Shown here: one piece after another, positions 34,132 through 46,909 of the stretch
How positions within the stretch are numbered: position 1 is the first letter of the stretch
How the letters are laid out: each line of letters opens with the position of its first letter
Source: Epichloe hybrida
Lineage: Eukaryota; Ascomycota; Sordariomycetes; Hypocreales; Clavicipitaceae
Direction of reading: 5' to 3'
Length of the DNA: 64,000 nucleotides
Assembly (NCBI GenBank): GCA_019022495.1
Contig: JAFEKR010000032.1
Span: forward strand, 62,001-126,000
Made by a program: the position numbers and the translations under genes
The notes under the pieces: generated by a model
Told to the model about the DNA's origin: nothing
The model's database searches: none
The model's input: only the letters and a program-made list of their open reading frames with translations

Positions 34132-36261
34132 ATTGACGAGAGCGTAAAAGCAGTCCGTCTGAAGAAGTGTAGCCCACGATTGACCTGCTCCGGCAGATTC
34201 ATCAAGATCTGGGTGCCTCTTTCCCTGGAGATCATCGTTGGAACTTCACTCTAGGCTGGGACATCTACATATACTGGTGGCAAGGCTCAACTCAGACAGA
34301 AAATTGGCTCGACAGATTCTTATCCAGCCCCTCTTGTAACACCATAATTGCTTTACGCGATTTCTGATGCCGACGACAGCAAACAACCATTCTTCCTGGG
34401 CACGTCGGACATATTCCGAGCCGACCGTAGAACGACGGCTCCATAACGTGAAGCACACAATCAGGAGGTAGGCAGTTGAATGGGACGATAACGGGACGAG
34501 ACCAACGGGACGAGAAACGGGCCAGCCGTGGAGACGATGGTTGGTAGTATGTGCATTGGCGAAAGATGCGTGGCTGATGCTGTACTGGGCAGCCCATGGC
34601 TCGTATGCATGTTGCTCAGGAGGGGAAATTGGCTATTGCGTCGACGAGATAAGAAGAGCGGCAAGTTGTCTGCGCGCACACGCTGTCCCGTGTGATAGCT
34701 GAAGAATTACTTGAAGGGATCAACCACGGACCCATCCGTGATGGATCATGTATTTTTGTAAATGAGAAATTGAAACGCCCATCGTCGGGTTGGCAGTGGG
34801 CGCTCATTGTAATTATTGGCCTAATATTTGGGTCCATGGACGAAGATGGAGAAGACATTTCTGAAAGTGGGTGAGCTACCAAACTTTCGGTAGATATCTG
34901 GAATTATGCAGGAGAGTGGTACTGAGATGTTCATACCTAAAAACAGGACCTTGTCGCATGGTTCGTTGTGACTGGGTAGAAGAAGGTTTGCTTGAGACTT
35001 TGATATCATCAGGAGATCGAGTTGTCGTCACAGATGAACGGCCGTGTTGTGCACATTGCCCTTGAGCAACGCCGTCGAGAACCTCGTCTTGCGTGAGGAA
35101 TGAGAAAACCTGGCTTAATGAGCAGCAGCGATTGGATGCCACTCTTGAGGGATCGCGCCTCTCCTTCTGTTCCTCTACCAGACAAGCAAGGTGCGGAAGT
35201 ATCGGATAATCCTGAGCACCTAGGCAGTTTAGGCGACAAAAGACAGGTTTGGGTCGGACGGTGATGTGTTCCGGCACAACCGCCGATCGTGTCGCCTGAC
35301 AAGCCGATGGATGACAGCTCAGAAGCCAGAAGCTGAGATATTATAAGTCGCTTAAGCCGTGGATTGCCCTTTGGTTACGAACGGGCACAAGTCGGATTGT
35401 GGATGTGGGACCGTGGACTCGACGGCATTGAACGGGTCGAATGCAACAAACCTTGCTCCAGTTGATTTATTATGCTCTTCGTAATCAGTTGAAGATTTTG
35501 CCGTGTGTTTTGACAGGCTCGAATTTTTCTGGAAGGAGTTGTCTTCTTTGGAAGGGCTTCTTTGGAAGGGCTTCTTTGTAAGGGCGTCTTTGTAAGGGCT
35601 TCTTTGGAAGTGTGCTGGGGCACCCACCACCGCCAAGACAGGGTTCGAAGTACCGAGCGCCATTTTTTTTCTTCAAAGCTGCTGGGGAAGATGGAAGATG
35701 GACCAATGGTGAGATGAACGCTCGACAAGTCCTCACCCCGCCCGCCACCGGGAGGCAAACGTTAATCCGAATCCGAGAGGACAAACAGAGCCAACCAAAG
35801 CCAACCAAAGCCAAACAAAGCCAAACAAAGCCCTGCGGATTGGCCCCGGCGGTCCGGCCAAGAACTAAAGAACCGGCTCCCGGTTAACCTTGTCACCTGT
35901 GCGCATCGCCACATCAGCCAGCTGCTGCCAGCCTCCAGCCTCCAGCCTGCAGCCTGCAGCCTGCAGCCTGCAGCCCGGTGCTCGGGACTGCGGACCTGGC
36001 TGGAGCCTCCTTGACTCTTTCATTTCGACAACACCATTCATCTCCCATTGCTACGTCCTGGAGCAGAGGCTGATAGCTTCCTCAGCAACCCTACTTGTTC
36101 CTCCCCCCTTCTTTCTCTATTAAAGATACTCAGCGCCACCATCATCTTACGCTGTTCGCTGCACATGGGGCCTCTCGCAGTGTAGCTCAGCTCGCCGACA
36201 ACGAGCTGGTCTCCCGGTCTCCCGGTCTCGCCGTCTCGCCGTCTCGCCGTCTCCCGACGCC
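34132..36261. other. 2.1-kb gene-free spacer with minisatellites
   Basis: Several short open frames overlap on both strands; none shows a domain. The right half is repeat-rich: a 14-bp tandem (TTCTTTGGAAGGGC, about five units, 35540-35610), a 10-bp tandem (AAAGCCAACC/AAAGCCAAAC, about 35788-35832), a 7-bp CAGCCTG tandem (about 35930-35973), and GTCTCCCG/GTCTCGCC units (about 36208-36255) just before the next start codon. Confidence 0.5.
35540..35610. repeat. 14-bp tandem repeat
   Basis: About five copies of TTCTTTGGAAGGGC with G/T and C/G variants, head to tail. The period is not a multiple of three, consistent with non-coding DNA. Confidence 0.8.
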
Positions 36262-39200
36262 ATGGAACAAGTTCACGGCGTCGACGTCAGCTGGATGACC
36301 AAGGCGTCGCCCAAAGGTGAGCTCCGGTCTCGGTCTCGGTCTCGTGCTTGTAATAGCTCGCTGATACGAGTCTCAACGACAGACAGAACTAGTAAATCGT
36401 CCACATCATCTCCGAAGCCATCCTCGGCTCTGTCCCAACCGCGAAATATACCACAACCATCACAGGATCCTCGAAGGCCTCGGGGTACACCGGATAATAA
36501 GAACCCTCCACCCCAGCATAATAGGCATCCATCATACAGTCCAACCAATGGTCCCGTCACCTCAAGACGGTCATCGCCATCGGGATCAACAGAGAACAAG
36601 AATGCTCTGAACGGCACGCCTCCGCAACAGCGCCGGAACTCGTGGTTCTCCAACATTTCCGCCAAGTTCTCCGGTTCTGCCAACTCACCCCCCTGCTGCC
36701 GGCGCCGAACCAACACCATTCATCACATCATCTCCATCAGAAACGAGCCACAGCAGCAACACAATGATGACCAAGCGCCGCCGTGCCCGTCACAACACAC
36801 TTCCTGGTGGATCGCCAAGCACCGATGATACTGTCGACCCGATACCGCCCAAGCTCAACCCCACAAGAAATGCCGTCCTACAGCATGCGGCGGCAAAACC
36901 CGAGGGCAACAGTCCGTACACGCCAGCCCCTCCCAGATCTGGTCAAGCAGGCATTTTAGGCGTTTTACGACGTCTTTCCTCATCAGGGGGCAGTTCTGTT
37001 GCCAATGCAAAGCTCGGTAACGGCTTGGTGGAGCGCAAAATTCTCAATGTAGATCAAAACCGCGAGAGATGTAAAATCGCAGAGCTCAGAGACGCCAGAC
37101 TCAGGCGAGTCTCTTTCTGTGTTGACGTCGAGATCGCACCGATGCCCAGATGTGCCGACGGGGACACTCCACAGCCAAAGACGATAGATAAGACACAGAA
37201 GAAGAGGCTCAACGAGAGGACTGAGGGCAATGCCTTGAAGAATCCCCGAGCATCCGAGGGCGAGAAGGAAGTCGAGGAAGCTTCCAGCGAAGCCAACGGA
37301 GAATCTGCCGCCAACGTCGCTAATTCGACCATGGATGCTGCTAAGAAAGTGAGCGATGCAAACGATGGTGCTACCGACGAATCCATTTCTATTGGCGCTG
37401 AAAAAGAGACTACCAAGAAGAAGGAGAAGAAGAAGAAAAGCGAGGAGGAGCGCAAGGCTAGGAAAGAAAAGCGCCGAAGACTCGCCGAGGATAATGGTTC
37501 GGTCCCGATCGAAATCTATTACGACAGCAGCGACTCCTCGTCAGAAGCTCGCAGCGAAACCGCGGCCCCAAAGTCATCATGTCACCCCACGACGAATCCT
37601 GCTCGGATATATCGACGATGTTGTCAACTCCGCGAAACACCCATCCTTAAGAAGATCACGGAGCAGTTGATGGACAGCTGCAACGCCAATATAACGGCAG
37701 GAACCGTGGCAAAGCTGGATTTGACAGACTACCATCTACAGCTTCCAGATCTCATCACCTTGGGCGACTATCTCGCCGTGGTTCCAGTCAAAGAGATCAT
37801 CTTGGAGAACAGCGGACTGAACGACGAGGGTTTGCGCGTCATCCTGGCTGGGCTGTTGGCGGTCAAGATGCCCTCGACGTCGAGGCGTAGGAAGCCAAAG
37901 CACGAGCTTGTCGAATCCCAAGGTGGAATTGTCGAACGTCTGGTCCTAAAGAACAACAAATTAGGCCCCGACGGCTGGAAACACCTCTCCCTGTTTCTTT
38001 ACAAGTGTCGGTCGCTCAAGAGTTTAGACATCTCCCACATTCCCTTTCCACGACAGGCGCCAGCTGTCAAGAATAGCACCCTGGCAAACGGCGTGCAGAT
38101 TCCTCGCTCAATATCAGACGTTTTTTCGAAAGCAGTTGCAGAGCGATTGGGTGGTTCGACGTTGGAGATGGTGAATATAGCAGAAACAGAACCCAGCATG
38201 GAACAGCTTGGCTCGATTATTGACGGCATGATCAAATGTGGCGTTCGAAGACTTGGCCTCGCGCACAACTCCCTTGATGCTGATGGCATCAAGCACGTAG
38301 TGAGATATTTGGCAGCAGGGGTTTGCGAGGGTCTCGACCTCGGCGGGAATGACCTCAGCGAGCACATTGAAACACTGGCGAGCTCCCTGGATGAGAACCA
38401 CCTGGTGTGGGCACTGAGTCTGGCCAGCTGTGGCCTCACACCCTCGGATCTCGGCAAGATGCTACCGGCGCTGGCCAAGCTGAACAATTTCCGATTTATT
38501 GATCTATCCCACAACCAAGACCTCTTTCAATCCAAGCCCAGTGCTCTTGGTCTCTTGAGAAGGCAAGCCACTCCCCCGAACTTCACGTTCAATCTGCTCT
38601 GTACTACTTGAATGCTGACGACTCTCCTCCCCTCCTGCTGTCCATAGATATCTACCAAAGATGGACCATCTGAAGCGCATTCATTTGCAAGACGTCAAAA
38701 TGAGCTCTGAGCAAGCCATTGCACTCGTCGAAGTCTTGCCAGAGGTGCGCAATTTGGCGCACATCAGTCTGCTGGGCAATAGTGAGCTTGTGCAGCTTGC
38801 AGATGCGAAGACCGAGGAGGCACAGGAAGAGGCTTGCGCGTTGTATGCCTCGCTCATGGCTGCTGCAAGGATATCAAGCAGCCTGATATGTGTCGACATC
38901 GAGGTCCCCAAGGAAGATGCTGGGGAAATCGTCAAGGCCATGGCGAAACAAGTCGTGGCATACTGCCTCAGCAACCTGGAACGGTTACCCGACACCAACA
39001 TTGGTTCTGTGGTGGCCAGTGCCATGTCCGAGACGCAAGCCGAGGTGCAAGAATGCAGGGACCCTGCATACCCTGATGTGCTCGTCCACATTGTGGGACG
39101 CGATGTGCTGGATGACGACGGACTGGGAGACGACACCGAAGGCGCGCCTGATGAGGACTATGTCATTGGCGGCATCGGCGTGGTGAAAGCGTTGACATGC

Positions 39201-40088
39201 TGCCTCAAGAACAGGAGCGACGACTCAAGGCGACCGTCTGGCGACTTCGCCAAGGATACGGGAACGGTAACGGAAACGGGGGATGGGTCCACGACCAGGA
39301 CTGGTTTACCGTCGGCCGGAAAGGCCAAGGACATGTCGAAGCACCTGCTGGCTGGAGCTCGAAAGATTCGCCAGCGATTGCAGCCGGCCCTGAACAAAGC
39401 TCGATCGGAGGATGGCGATGAGATGAATCTGCGCAAACTCGTGTTCCTCGATGAGACCCTGCAAGGCATCATCAATAGATTTGAAGACGAGTTCCCGGAC
39501 ACGAGAGAACCGGGCTCCCCACGCACCACTGGGGCCGGCAATGCCGACGGCCACGAGCTTGGCAAGATGTTGTCCACGTGGAGCAGCAAAGAGCCGCCCC
39601 TACAGGCTCACAATCACACCGCAGGCGAGGACTCGGCGGTGATGGTGTCGGACGCTGACGATGAAACAGAGATGCATCCGACCAAGCCACTCTCGCGGGC
39701 CAACTCGATGCTCTCTCGAGAGCTGGCCGAGGAAGAAGGCCGGGTTCTCCGCGCTGGCCACCGGTTTCGTTCTGGCTTTGTTCGCAAGGAGCAGTTTGAT
39801 CTCATCAGCACAATCGACGACATTGGAGCGGATGCCAAGCACGTGCAGATGTTGATAGATCTCGCAGAGGATCTTGGCGGCGAGCTTCTCGAAAAGGTCA
39901 AGGAAAAGGGTGCAGTCCGTGCCTTCAAAGACGACAAAGACGTGCTGATCCGTAGCATGAGGGACAACGATCCAGACCACTGGGGTCGCTTTTTGGAGGC
40001 GCAGCAAAAGGCACGAGACAACATAACAGTAGCTGCGTCGGACAAGAACACGTCGCTGCCGGGTGACGAGAGTGCCATTATGGATTAG
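36262..40088 (+). CDS. leucine-rich-repeat protein, Mhp1-like, with an apparent frameshift
   Basis: Model: exons 36262-36316, 36383-38562 and 38648-40088, about 1224 aa if one base is skipped. Intron 1 is GTGAGC..GACAG; intron 2 begins with GC (AG|GCAAGC..CCATAG, CTGAC branch) and joins LLRR-YLPKMDHLKRI. In exon 2 the frame changes at a C6 run (36688-36693): upstream reads SWFSNISAKFSGSANSP, downstream PAAGAEPTPFITSSPSE. With five C the frame is continuous and the whole CDS is divisible by three. The protein has a Ser/Pro-rich N-terminus, a basic coiled region (KKEKKKKSEEERKARKEKRR), RNI-type leucine-rich repeats at about 440-880 (VKEIILENSGLNDEGLRVIL, VERLVLKNNKLGPDGW), and a helical C-terminus. 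Fungal relatives are often called Mhp1 or cell-wall biogenesis proteins; that naming and any microtubule role are tentative. Confidence 0.7.
36688..36693 (+). other. C6 run at the frame change in the LRR gene
   Basis: Removing one C merges the two open frames exactly. Possible causes are a sequencing or assembly homopolymer error (most likely), a real loss-of-function indel, or +1 frameshifting. Confidence 0.7.
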
Positions 40089-41243
40089 ACGCGCTTTCAC
40101 ACTGCTTTTGAAGGCATCATGATACCCACACACGCAGCCACCAAGCAACGAGCAGCAAGCACCACGACAACCACTACAACGCCCCTATTTTTGGTTATCA
40201 AAAAAAAATCCAGCATTCTTCTCTTACTTTCCCTATAACAGTCATTCTCTGTCCTTTCTTTCACAACCATTACTTTTTTGCAAGCGTGGCGCGGGGGCAA
40301 TCGGGAAGTCTGGATGGAGGCTTGTTGTGATATTGATTCTCTGCTCGAGTTAGGTTCTGGACGGGCCTCGGGGAGTTTGGGAAGCAGTCGAGGACGCACG
40401 TAGATACATGCTGTATATATATACGTAAACAAATGACCATTGTTATCTCCAGGGATGCCGAGTTGCCGTGCCGAGACCTCCCGCCTCGCGCTGGGATGGT
40501 ATCAGCCTGTACCAGCCTGACTGCGTCGAGTCAAGCCGTCGGACGCCTTCCGGTGGGGACCTCCGGTACACGACGAGATGCCGTCGTAGCTACGTTTGCT
40601 TCGTGAAGGGGCTCGGGCTCGAGCGTCTTGAGTGAGTGAGCGGCACGAGGTGAGATTCGCTGGGCACAACAAAGTGTGCCTTGCTACTATACTACTAAAT
40701 CTAGGCTGGATTCATCACGCTCAAGGCAACGTAACTACTTGGCCAATGTGCTTTTACTGCTCTTCAAAAGAAACATCACGCCAGATACTCTCGTGCGTGA
40801 GCCACCGGTGCAAGTGAAATCGCAGAAATGCACTGTGCGTGATAATCTAGGCACCTTACTTGCACCATGTGATGACGACGGTATGCGGATGGCCTCTGCG
40901 TTGCATGATCCATGTTCTCGTCCTTCATTTTCCTATGCATGTACTTCGTGAAAATTCTCATCGCTAAACCTGCTTGGTAACGCTTCATATGTGAGTTGCG
41001 TCATCTGCCCTTTCTTCTTCTTATTCTTCTTTTTTTTCCCTCGTCACTTGAAACTTGAAACTTGAACCTCGATCCATCTCTGGCCTTTTCCTGCCTGCCT
41101 GCACATCATCGTATCTATACATCTAACGTCTAGGTGACATCATTCAAAAGTCATGCCAGTTCACGTCAATTCTGTTGAATGCATTGTTTCGAAAGAGAAG
41201 GATGGCTCCCCCCTTGTCCTTGTTTGCCCAGCCCCCCCCCCCC
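40089..41243. other. spacer between convergent genes
   Basis: 1.15 kb of 3' flanks. I see only short open frames without domains. A C run lies at 41233-41242 next to the decarboxylase stop codon, and T- and A-runs occur around 40198 and 41030. Confidence 0.5.
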
Positions 41244-42350
41244 TCACATGGCAGATGCAGCAAACGTGTTCATGGTTGGCGCCTTGGACAGCTTTCGTTT
41301 TTCGGCACCGTCATCCTCGCCGCTATCACTGGGTGACTGTTCCGAGGCAAAGTTGCCTTGAATGCGACGTTTGGCGTCCTTCTTCTCCGCCTCGGTGATA
41401 TCGCCCTCGCTCTTGCGCATGTCGGGTGTCCACTGGCCAACGTCGGGAGAATGACCGATCGACATGCCCACTCGAACCTGTTTGCCGCACGTTGGTCAGT
41501 AATTTGTAGTTTTTGTTCCTCGAGGGGCAAAGGGAAGAATTGTGGCAGGTTAGTTTGTCCACCTACCAGGGTTTCAAGTGCACCGATGGAATTGTCAACT
41601 AGATCGTCATCGAATGCCATCTGACCAGGCTCGAACAGTAAGAGCACAGTGCTGCCACCAAATTTGAAGTAGCCCAGCTCTTCAGCTCGCTTGACATTCT
41701 CTCCAGCGCTTCGAGTAATGACCGTGCTACCAACCATCATGGCGCCAACACAAATGACCATGACTCTGCCATGAGCGACGCTGTCGATGGGCACAACCAC
41801 ACGTACGTTCTCGCCATATACATCCAGGGCCGAGCGAATGGCCATGGGATTGACTGTGTAGTATTCGCCAGCAATGGTGATTGGCTTGCCAAGAACACCG
41901 TCGACAGGGACGTGGAAGCGATGGTAGTCTTGGGGCGCCAGCCGGAAGATTCCCAGAGCGCCATTCTCGTAGCGAGCGGCGTCGTCCGGATAGGCGTCTC
42001 CCAGGAGTCTCTTGATGTTGAATTCTCTGCCCTTGACCCATATTTGTCTTGCGGGGGTCATCTGGTTGAAGACTACACAACGACAATCGGCTGGTGAAAC
42101 GATGATGCGTGGGTTATTTGGCGCGGAGCATGGTCTGGCGCCAGGCTTCAGCGCGCGGTAGAAGAACTCGTTGAAGTTCTTGAATTGATCAAGGGGCAGC
42201 AACACTTCCGACATGTCCAAACCGTGAAAATGAATAAATTTCTCAATTTCATCCCTGGACGCTGGATCATCAAACTTCTTTCCCTGTTTAATACTCAAGT
42301 TCTTCAGAAGCTTTCGGACTGTTCGGTTCTGAATTTAGTACAAGGGGCTG

Positions 42351-42382
<32 letters not shown>

Positions 42383-44982
42383 GTACCCAAATAGAAAGAT
42401 AAGAAAAGAGACGGGAAATCTTACTTCGCTTATTCTCCATATCACGCGACTTCAGACCCTTGTAAAGCAACCTGATCCCCAGTCGTACATAGACGCTCAT
42501 CTTTTCCTCATTAATCTGACCAGTGAGACGGTCTTGGACAAGAATATTTGCCGAATTAGCGCCAAGCTTGTAGCCTCCGTACGAGATCTTGGTGATTACT
42601 TTGGAGTACCATTTGCGCTGTGCTTGGCTGGCAGTGACGAAACCTCCCATCAACACTGTGTTGACTTGCTTCCAGTCTTGGCTGGCACAGGTTGCAATGT
42701 GCGTGATGATGTCGGTGTCACTGCGTTTATTTAGTCGCGGCTGATGACAGATGGGGCATTCGCGAATCTCCACAACATGTTCCTCGTCCTTGTCTCCATT
42801 TTCATCGCTCTCTTCCTCGCCTGAGCCCTTGTTGTCATTCGCAGCACTGGGTGTTTCGGGTTCGACAACAATTGCCGGTGTGGAAGTGCCAGATGCATTG
42901 GCTGAGCCGACGTCTCCAGTAACGGCTGGCTTGTTGAGAATGCCGAGGTGCTTCATGTCGGGCATCAAGTTTTTGACTTTGTCTGCGGCGGTTTGTTTAG
43001 GCTTACTCTTGGCATCTAACTGGTCCTCCAGGCAGATGACAGCCTCGTCCATGGTGAGATCCCAGGAATCTTCATTGTCAGGCGCTTTGTGTGGGAACCG
43101 TTGGAAGAAACTGTCAATAGTAGACTCTTTGAGTGTAGATCCCAGGGTGTCCAACATAGTCGTGAGTTCGACCCGGCTAATCTCACCGCTCTCATCTGTA
43201 TCGTACTGCCGAAGCATTGCCCGCCAAAACTGTTGGCGGAGGGCCGGGTAGGGCAGGTATTTGGCTTTCAGGAATATCTTGGGGCTGTGTTTGCTTTCCC
43301 ACTTGTCCAAGTTTTTCATCTTCAGTGGAACAACATACTCGTGAAAGTCGGCATCATCTCTTTCAGCGCCAGCATCTGAGGTATCAACGGCTGGATTAGC
43401 AAGTGAATCAGCCGGTGAGAGGAGAGAGTTTGTTGGTGGCGTCTGGCTTGATGATGATTCGACATTGCTGCTCGCGCTTTGAGAGGTAGTGTTGGTGCTA
43501 GATGAGTTCTTGGATGTTTGTGGGCGGATCAACTTGCTCAAGCTTTGCGTCGATGAGGACCGGGATATGCTTAGCTTCTTGAAGCGAGATCGTGCCGCTG
43601 CTGGTGTGTGTTCCGGAGGTTCCCTCAGCCCGTACAGGCCGGTTTTCGGGTCAGCCTGTGGTGCCTTTTCGATCAGTTCCTGTATTGGTAGATTGCAAGA
43701 CGCAATGAAGTCGTTTCCTGAGTATTTGTCATGATCAATGACTGTGAATCCAAAAGAATACTGTTTTTCATGTGCTTGCACGTGGAACAGCATCTTTTCG
43801 TTGTACACAGGATTCAAATTGTGTCTGACACGCCGAGTACGGTACGTTTTCTTGCCCAGTGAAGCGACTACAAATGGGTCCATATCGAAACTGGTTCTTG
43901 TAAGATTAGACTCTGGTGGCAGGTCGATGATGCGGACAATTTCAAGAAATATGATGCCCACAACATCAGAGTAGCCATTATTGAACGCATAAGGGTTGTC
44001 TCGTCTCCGCTTCTTCAGGCCCTTGATCCTCAGTCTTCGTCGTCGCTTCTCGGCTGCCTCGGGCTTTGAAGGATCCTCATTCTCCTCGTCGTCGAATTCG
44101 CTAAGCTCATCATCATCGTCTTCATAGCCATGTTCATCTTGCCCTGGTGGCCCCGAGGATGCTCCTTGGCTAGCAGATGGCGTCAAGAGGGGAGTTGTCG
44201 AAGGGGTCGTGCCAGGTATGGAGCCAATGAGGGTCCAAAGCTTGTCCAAGATCTCTCGAGATGGAGCTCCAAGGTTGGTAGTATCAAAGAGGGTGAATTG
44301 TAGTAGTACCTCCCCCGAAACAACTCCATTCTTTTTTCCAGGTCGCTTACTCTTGAGAGAGAACCAGCATGGCCCGACTTCGGTCCGCTCATTTTGAAAA
44401 ATCTCCTCCAGAGCTAGATGAAATTCGCCCATGTAGTCCTTTCGGAACCGATCTTTATCCCAACAAATGACGTCTAGCAGGAGATCTTGGACGGAAGTGA
44501 CGGGGAATTCCTCTATCACGTTCCATTCAGGATTCAAAGTCTTGGGGACCGAGTGGGTTACGATTCGAGTATCACCGCAAGTAATCACGAGGTACTGGAA
44601 TGGCCATTAGTCTCTCGACTGAATTTTTTTGGATTTGAATAGCGACTAAAGCCAGGAAAATCCCCAAAAATGGAAGCCGTTGACAAACTTACCGGGTCGG
44701 AAGTGCCTGATCTATCTTTGGCAGCCAAGTTTCTGGCCTAGACCTTGAAATTTAGCTTACATTGTCGACGTCTCAAATGAAACATAGACTTCTGAGGCGC
44801 ATTGGAGTATGAAGGGAAAAAAGGCGCACCTTCACGACGACGAGCTTCAAGGCCAAACCGCTGCCCGCCTCGGCTCCATGCCCCGCATTGTCTGGTTTGG
44901 ATGAACGCATTGGAGCTGCACTCTGGCTATTGGCAGAATTCAAGCTGGACGACGAAAGGAGACGGGTTGGTTTTATCCTCAT
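41244..44982 (-). CDS. PSD2: C2-domain phosphatidylserine decarboxylase (PSD2 type)
   Basis: Five exons: 44982-44830, 44737-44693, 44594-42387, 42328-41567 and 41477-41244, about 1133 aa. Domains: C2A at about 40-170 (LKLVVVKARNLAAKDRSG, then SDPYLVI); C2B at about 270-380 (DPFVVASLGKKTYRT); one EF-hand near 530 (DTDESGEISRVE); a Cys/His patch near 677 (CPICHQPR); and a decarboxylase domain at about 815-1060 ending with the self-cleavage motif FKFGGST near 1024, where Ser becomes the pyruvoyl group. It converts phosphatidylserine to phosphatidylethanolamine on endomembranes. Intron 3 is ambiguous: the strong donor GTAAGA at 42424 leaves the frame shifted, while GTACCT at 42386 keeps it but adds about 13 residues unlike the family. 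This intron holds an A/T run of about 25. Conserved Asp and His around DYHRFHVPVDG are intact, so the enzyme looks functional. Confidence 0.88.
42356..42381. repeat. A homopolymer of about 25 bases within a PSD2 intron
   Basis: A long A run on the plus strand (T on the coding strand) forms the pyrimidine tract between the GTACCT donor and the CTAAATTCAG acceptor. Its length is likely to vary between strains or reads. Confidence 0.8.
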
Positions 44983-46909
44983 GGCGCAGAAATGAAAGCG
45001 GCATAAAGTTGATTCGTGAGGAGCAGAAGCTCAAGCTGGCCAAACGCTCAACGTGCCGGGCCTAACGAGGACGAATTCTGGGAGGAGTCTGGGATTTGTA
45101 ACGCCACTTACGGAGTAAATCCAGTTGCACTGTGCGTAGAGACAGCTTCTGCGCACAGTGAGTCCCGTCACCTTCGCTGCACGGGTGTTTCGGTACACAA
45201 TTGAAACAGAAGACCTTTAGAGGCCTTACCATTTACAGGCGAGATGCCCAGCTCGTCGTGATGGATTAAATTTAAAAGTTGAACAGGGAATGCAAGAGGC
45301 AGTCGGAAACCATGCACAGCTATTTCGGGGGGCTGTACGGATCCGTACGTGTGCGGTACTTGGCTCGCATTGCAAGGGAAGGAGGGAACTTGGAAGTATA
45401 AGTATGACTCTCAAAGAGGCTTGCTTATCGACAAACCAGGCATTGTTCCAGCCCGGCCGATTTGGCGTCATCGTTCTTGTTTCTTCGCTGGTGCTGAGCC
45501 ATTCGATGGCCATGGATCATGATCCATGGAGCCTATTGACAGCTCACTGGTGACGTAAAGTTTTAGTTGGACATTGTTAGAGCAAGACGCAAGTGTTGGT
45601 TGATCCATGTTTGATCCATATTCCTTCACATACATGTATGTACGGCCGAGCCCACTTGTACATGTACATGTATGTAGGCTGAGCTCGGGTGAAAACCAGT
45701 TGGAACGTCGGGAATCGGCCGAGGCCTCGTCTTGTCTGAGGCACAGCAATGGCTGAGCCGCCATACAAACATGCTCTTCGTACAGTGTCCGGCGTAATCC
45801 GTACAATGACACCGTCTGACATGGCGCTGGAGGTTGACACTGGGCAAGTACGGAGTAATCAGGATTCAGGGGCAATCCTCGATTATGTAAGCTGACAGCG
45901 CAGAGCCGACTTGACCGGCACGACATTGTGTGCCACGTAGGCTTGTTACAGTGGGTGTAGCCGGGACAGCTCGACGCCAACAAATGGCAAGTGCGCATCC
46001 AAATCAATCAGCCTCGGCAACGGCATGAAAGGTGGTCTCCTGGACGCGCAATAACATGCCTCACTGTGAGTACATGTAATACAAGCGTTGCTTGATCGTC
46101 ATCAACTCTCATACCGAAACACGCCTATGGAAGGGAATGCACCGGCTCTTTTCTGTCGCAGCCGTCTTCACAGGCAGCAATGCTGTCAACACCCAGTTGC
46201 CAGCCAGTCCAGCTAAATACATGTAATGATCCTCCATCGATGATGGATGCAACACAATCAATTCGCGCTAATTGGCCTGCGCTTGCCTACTACATATTAC
46301 CTGCTGCCTGCTTGCCTGCTGCCTGCTTGCCTGCTGCCTGCTTGCCTGCTGCCTGCTTGCCTGCTTGCCCCGTCATCTGCATTGCATTGTGAGGTGGCAT
46401 AACTACTATACATGTACTTCTAACCGAGGAAGCCCGCGTTCCCACAATTGCGCCATGCACGGGCAAAAACTACAGATCAGAGTGAGCGCTGAATTAAGCT
46501 GTTCCCTTGCCTTTTCATGCCTCTCGCGACGTGTTGTCGCTTGTGAAGGGGGATCTTGGAAGGATATGAGAAACCCGAAACCCTTCGTACTGAAGAATAG
46601 TCAGTCAGTCCAATAACAATGAAGCCCCCCCCCTTTCTCCTCCACTTTTGTCGCCCGACGTGCTAGCTCCGTATGTAATCTGTACTGCTGTTCTTTTTTG
46701 CGGGAGCTCTTCCATCCTCGCCTATGTAAAGGCCCGCTGCCTCGAACCTCACCCTTTCCCGACCCCCTTGTCATTGTCATAATATTTCTTTGAACTCACC
46801 TCGCGCCCGGCATTTGATGCTTGATTTCCGTTTCTGCTCATCTCGAATGTTGCTGCTGCCAAGGTCGCGCGAACAACTACCTTGAACGACCGATATCTGC
46901 GAGCACATC
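44983..46909. promoter_or_regulatory. divergent intergenic region between PSD2 and CCT
   Basis: 1.93 kb separate two phospholipid genes transcribed away from each other. I see no convincing gene. It contains TACGGAGTA twice (45109-45117 and 45849-45857), the palindrome TACGGATCCGTA once (45336-45347), ACATGTACATGT-type palindromes near 45657-45672, and a 15-bp tandem at 46309-46375. C/T-rich DNA precedes the CCT start. Specific factor sites are not proven. Confidence 0.55.
46309..46375. repeat. 15-bp tandem repeat (CTGCTGCCTGCTTGC), about four units
   Basis: Near-perfect head-to-tail copies lie in the shared PSD2/CCT upstream region. Confidence 0.85.

Noticed and set aside
32873..35000. Secondary-metabolite cluster around the 2OG dioxygenase
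   Set aside because: Neighbours are ribosomal protein L5 and an empty spacer; no synthase, transporter or cluster regulator is adjacent.
34876..35302. Minus-strand frames of 97-133 codons in the 34-36 kb spacer
   Set aside because: No recognisable family, overlapping frames with no consistent splice pattern.
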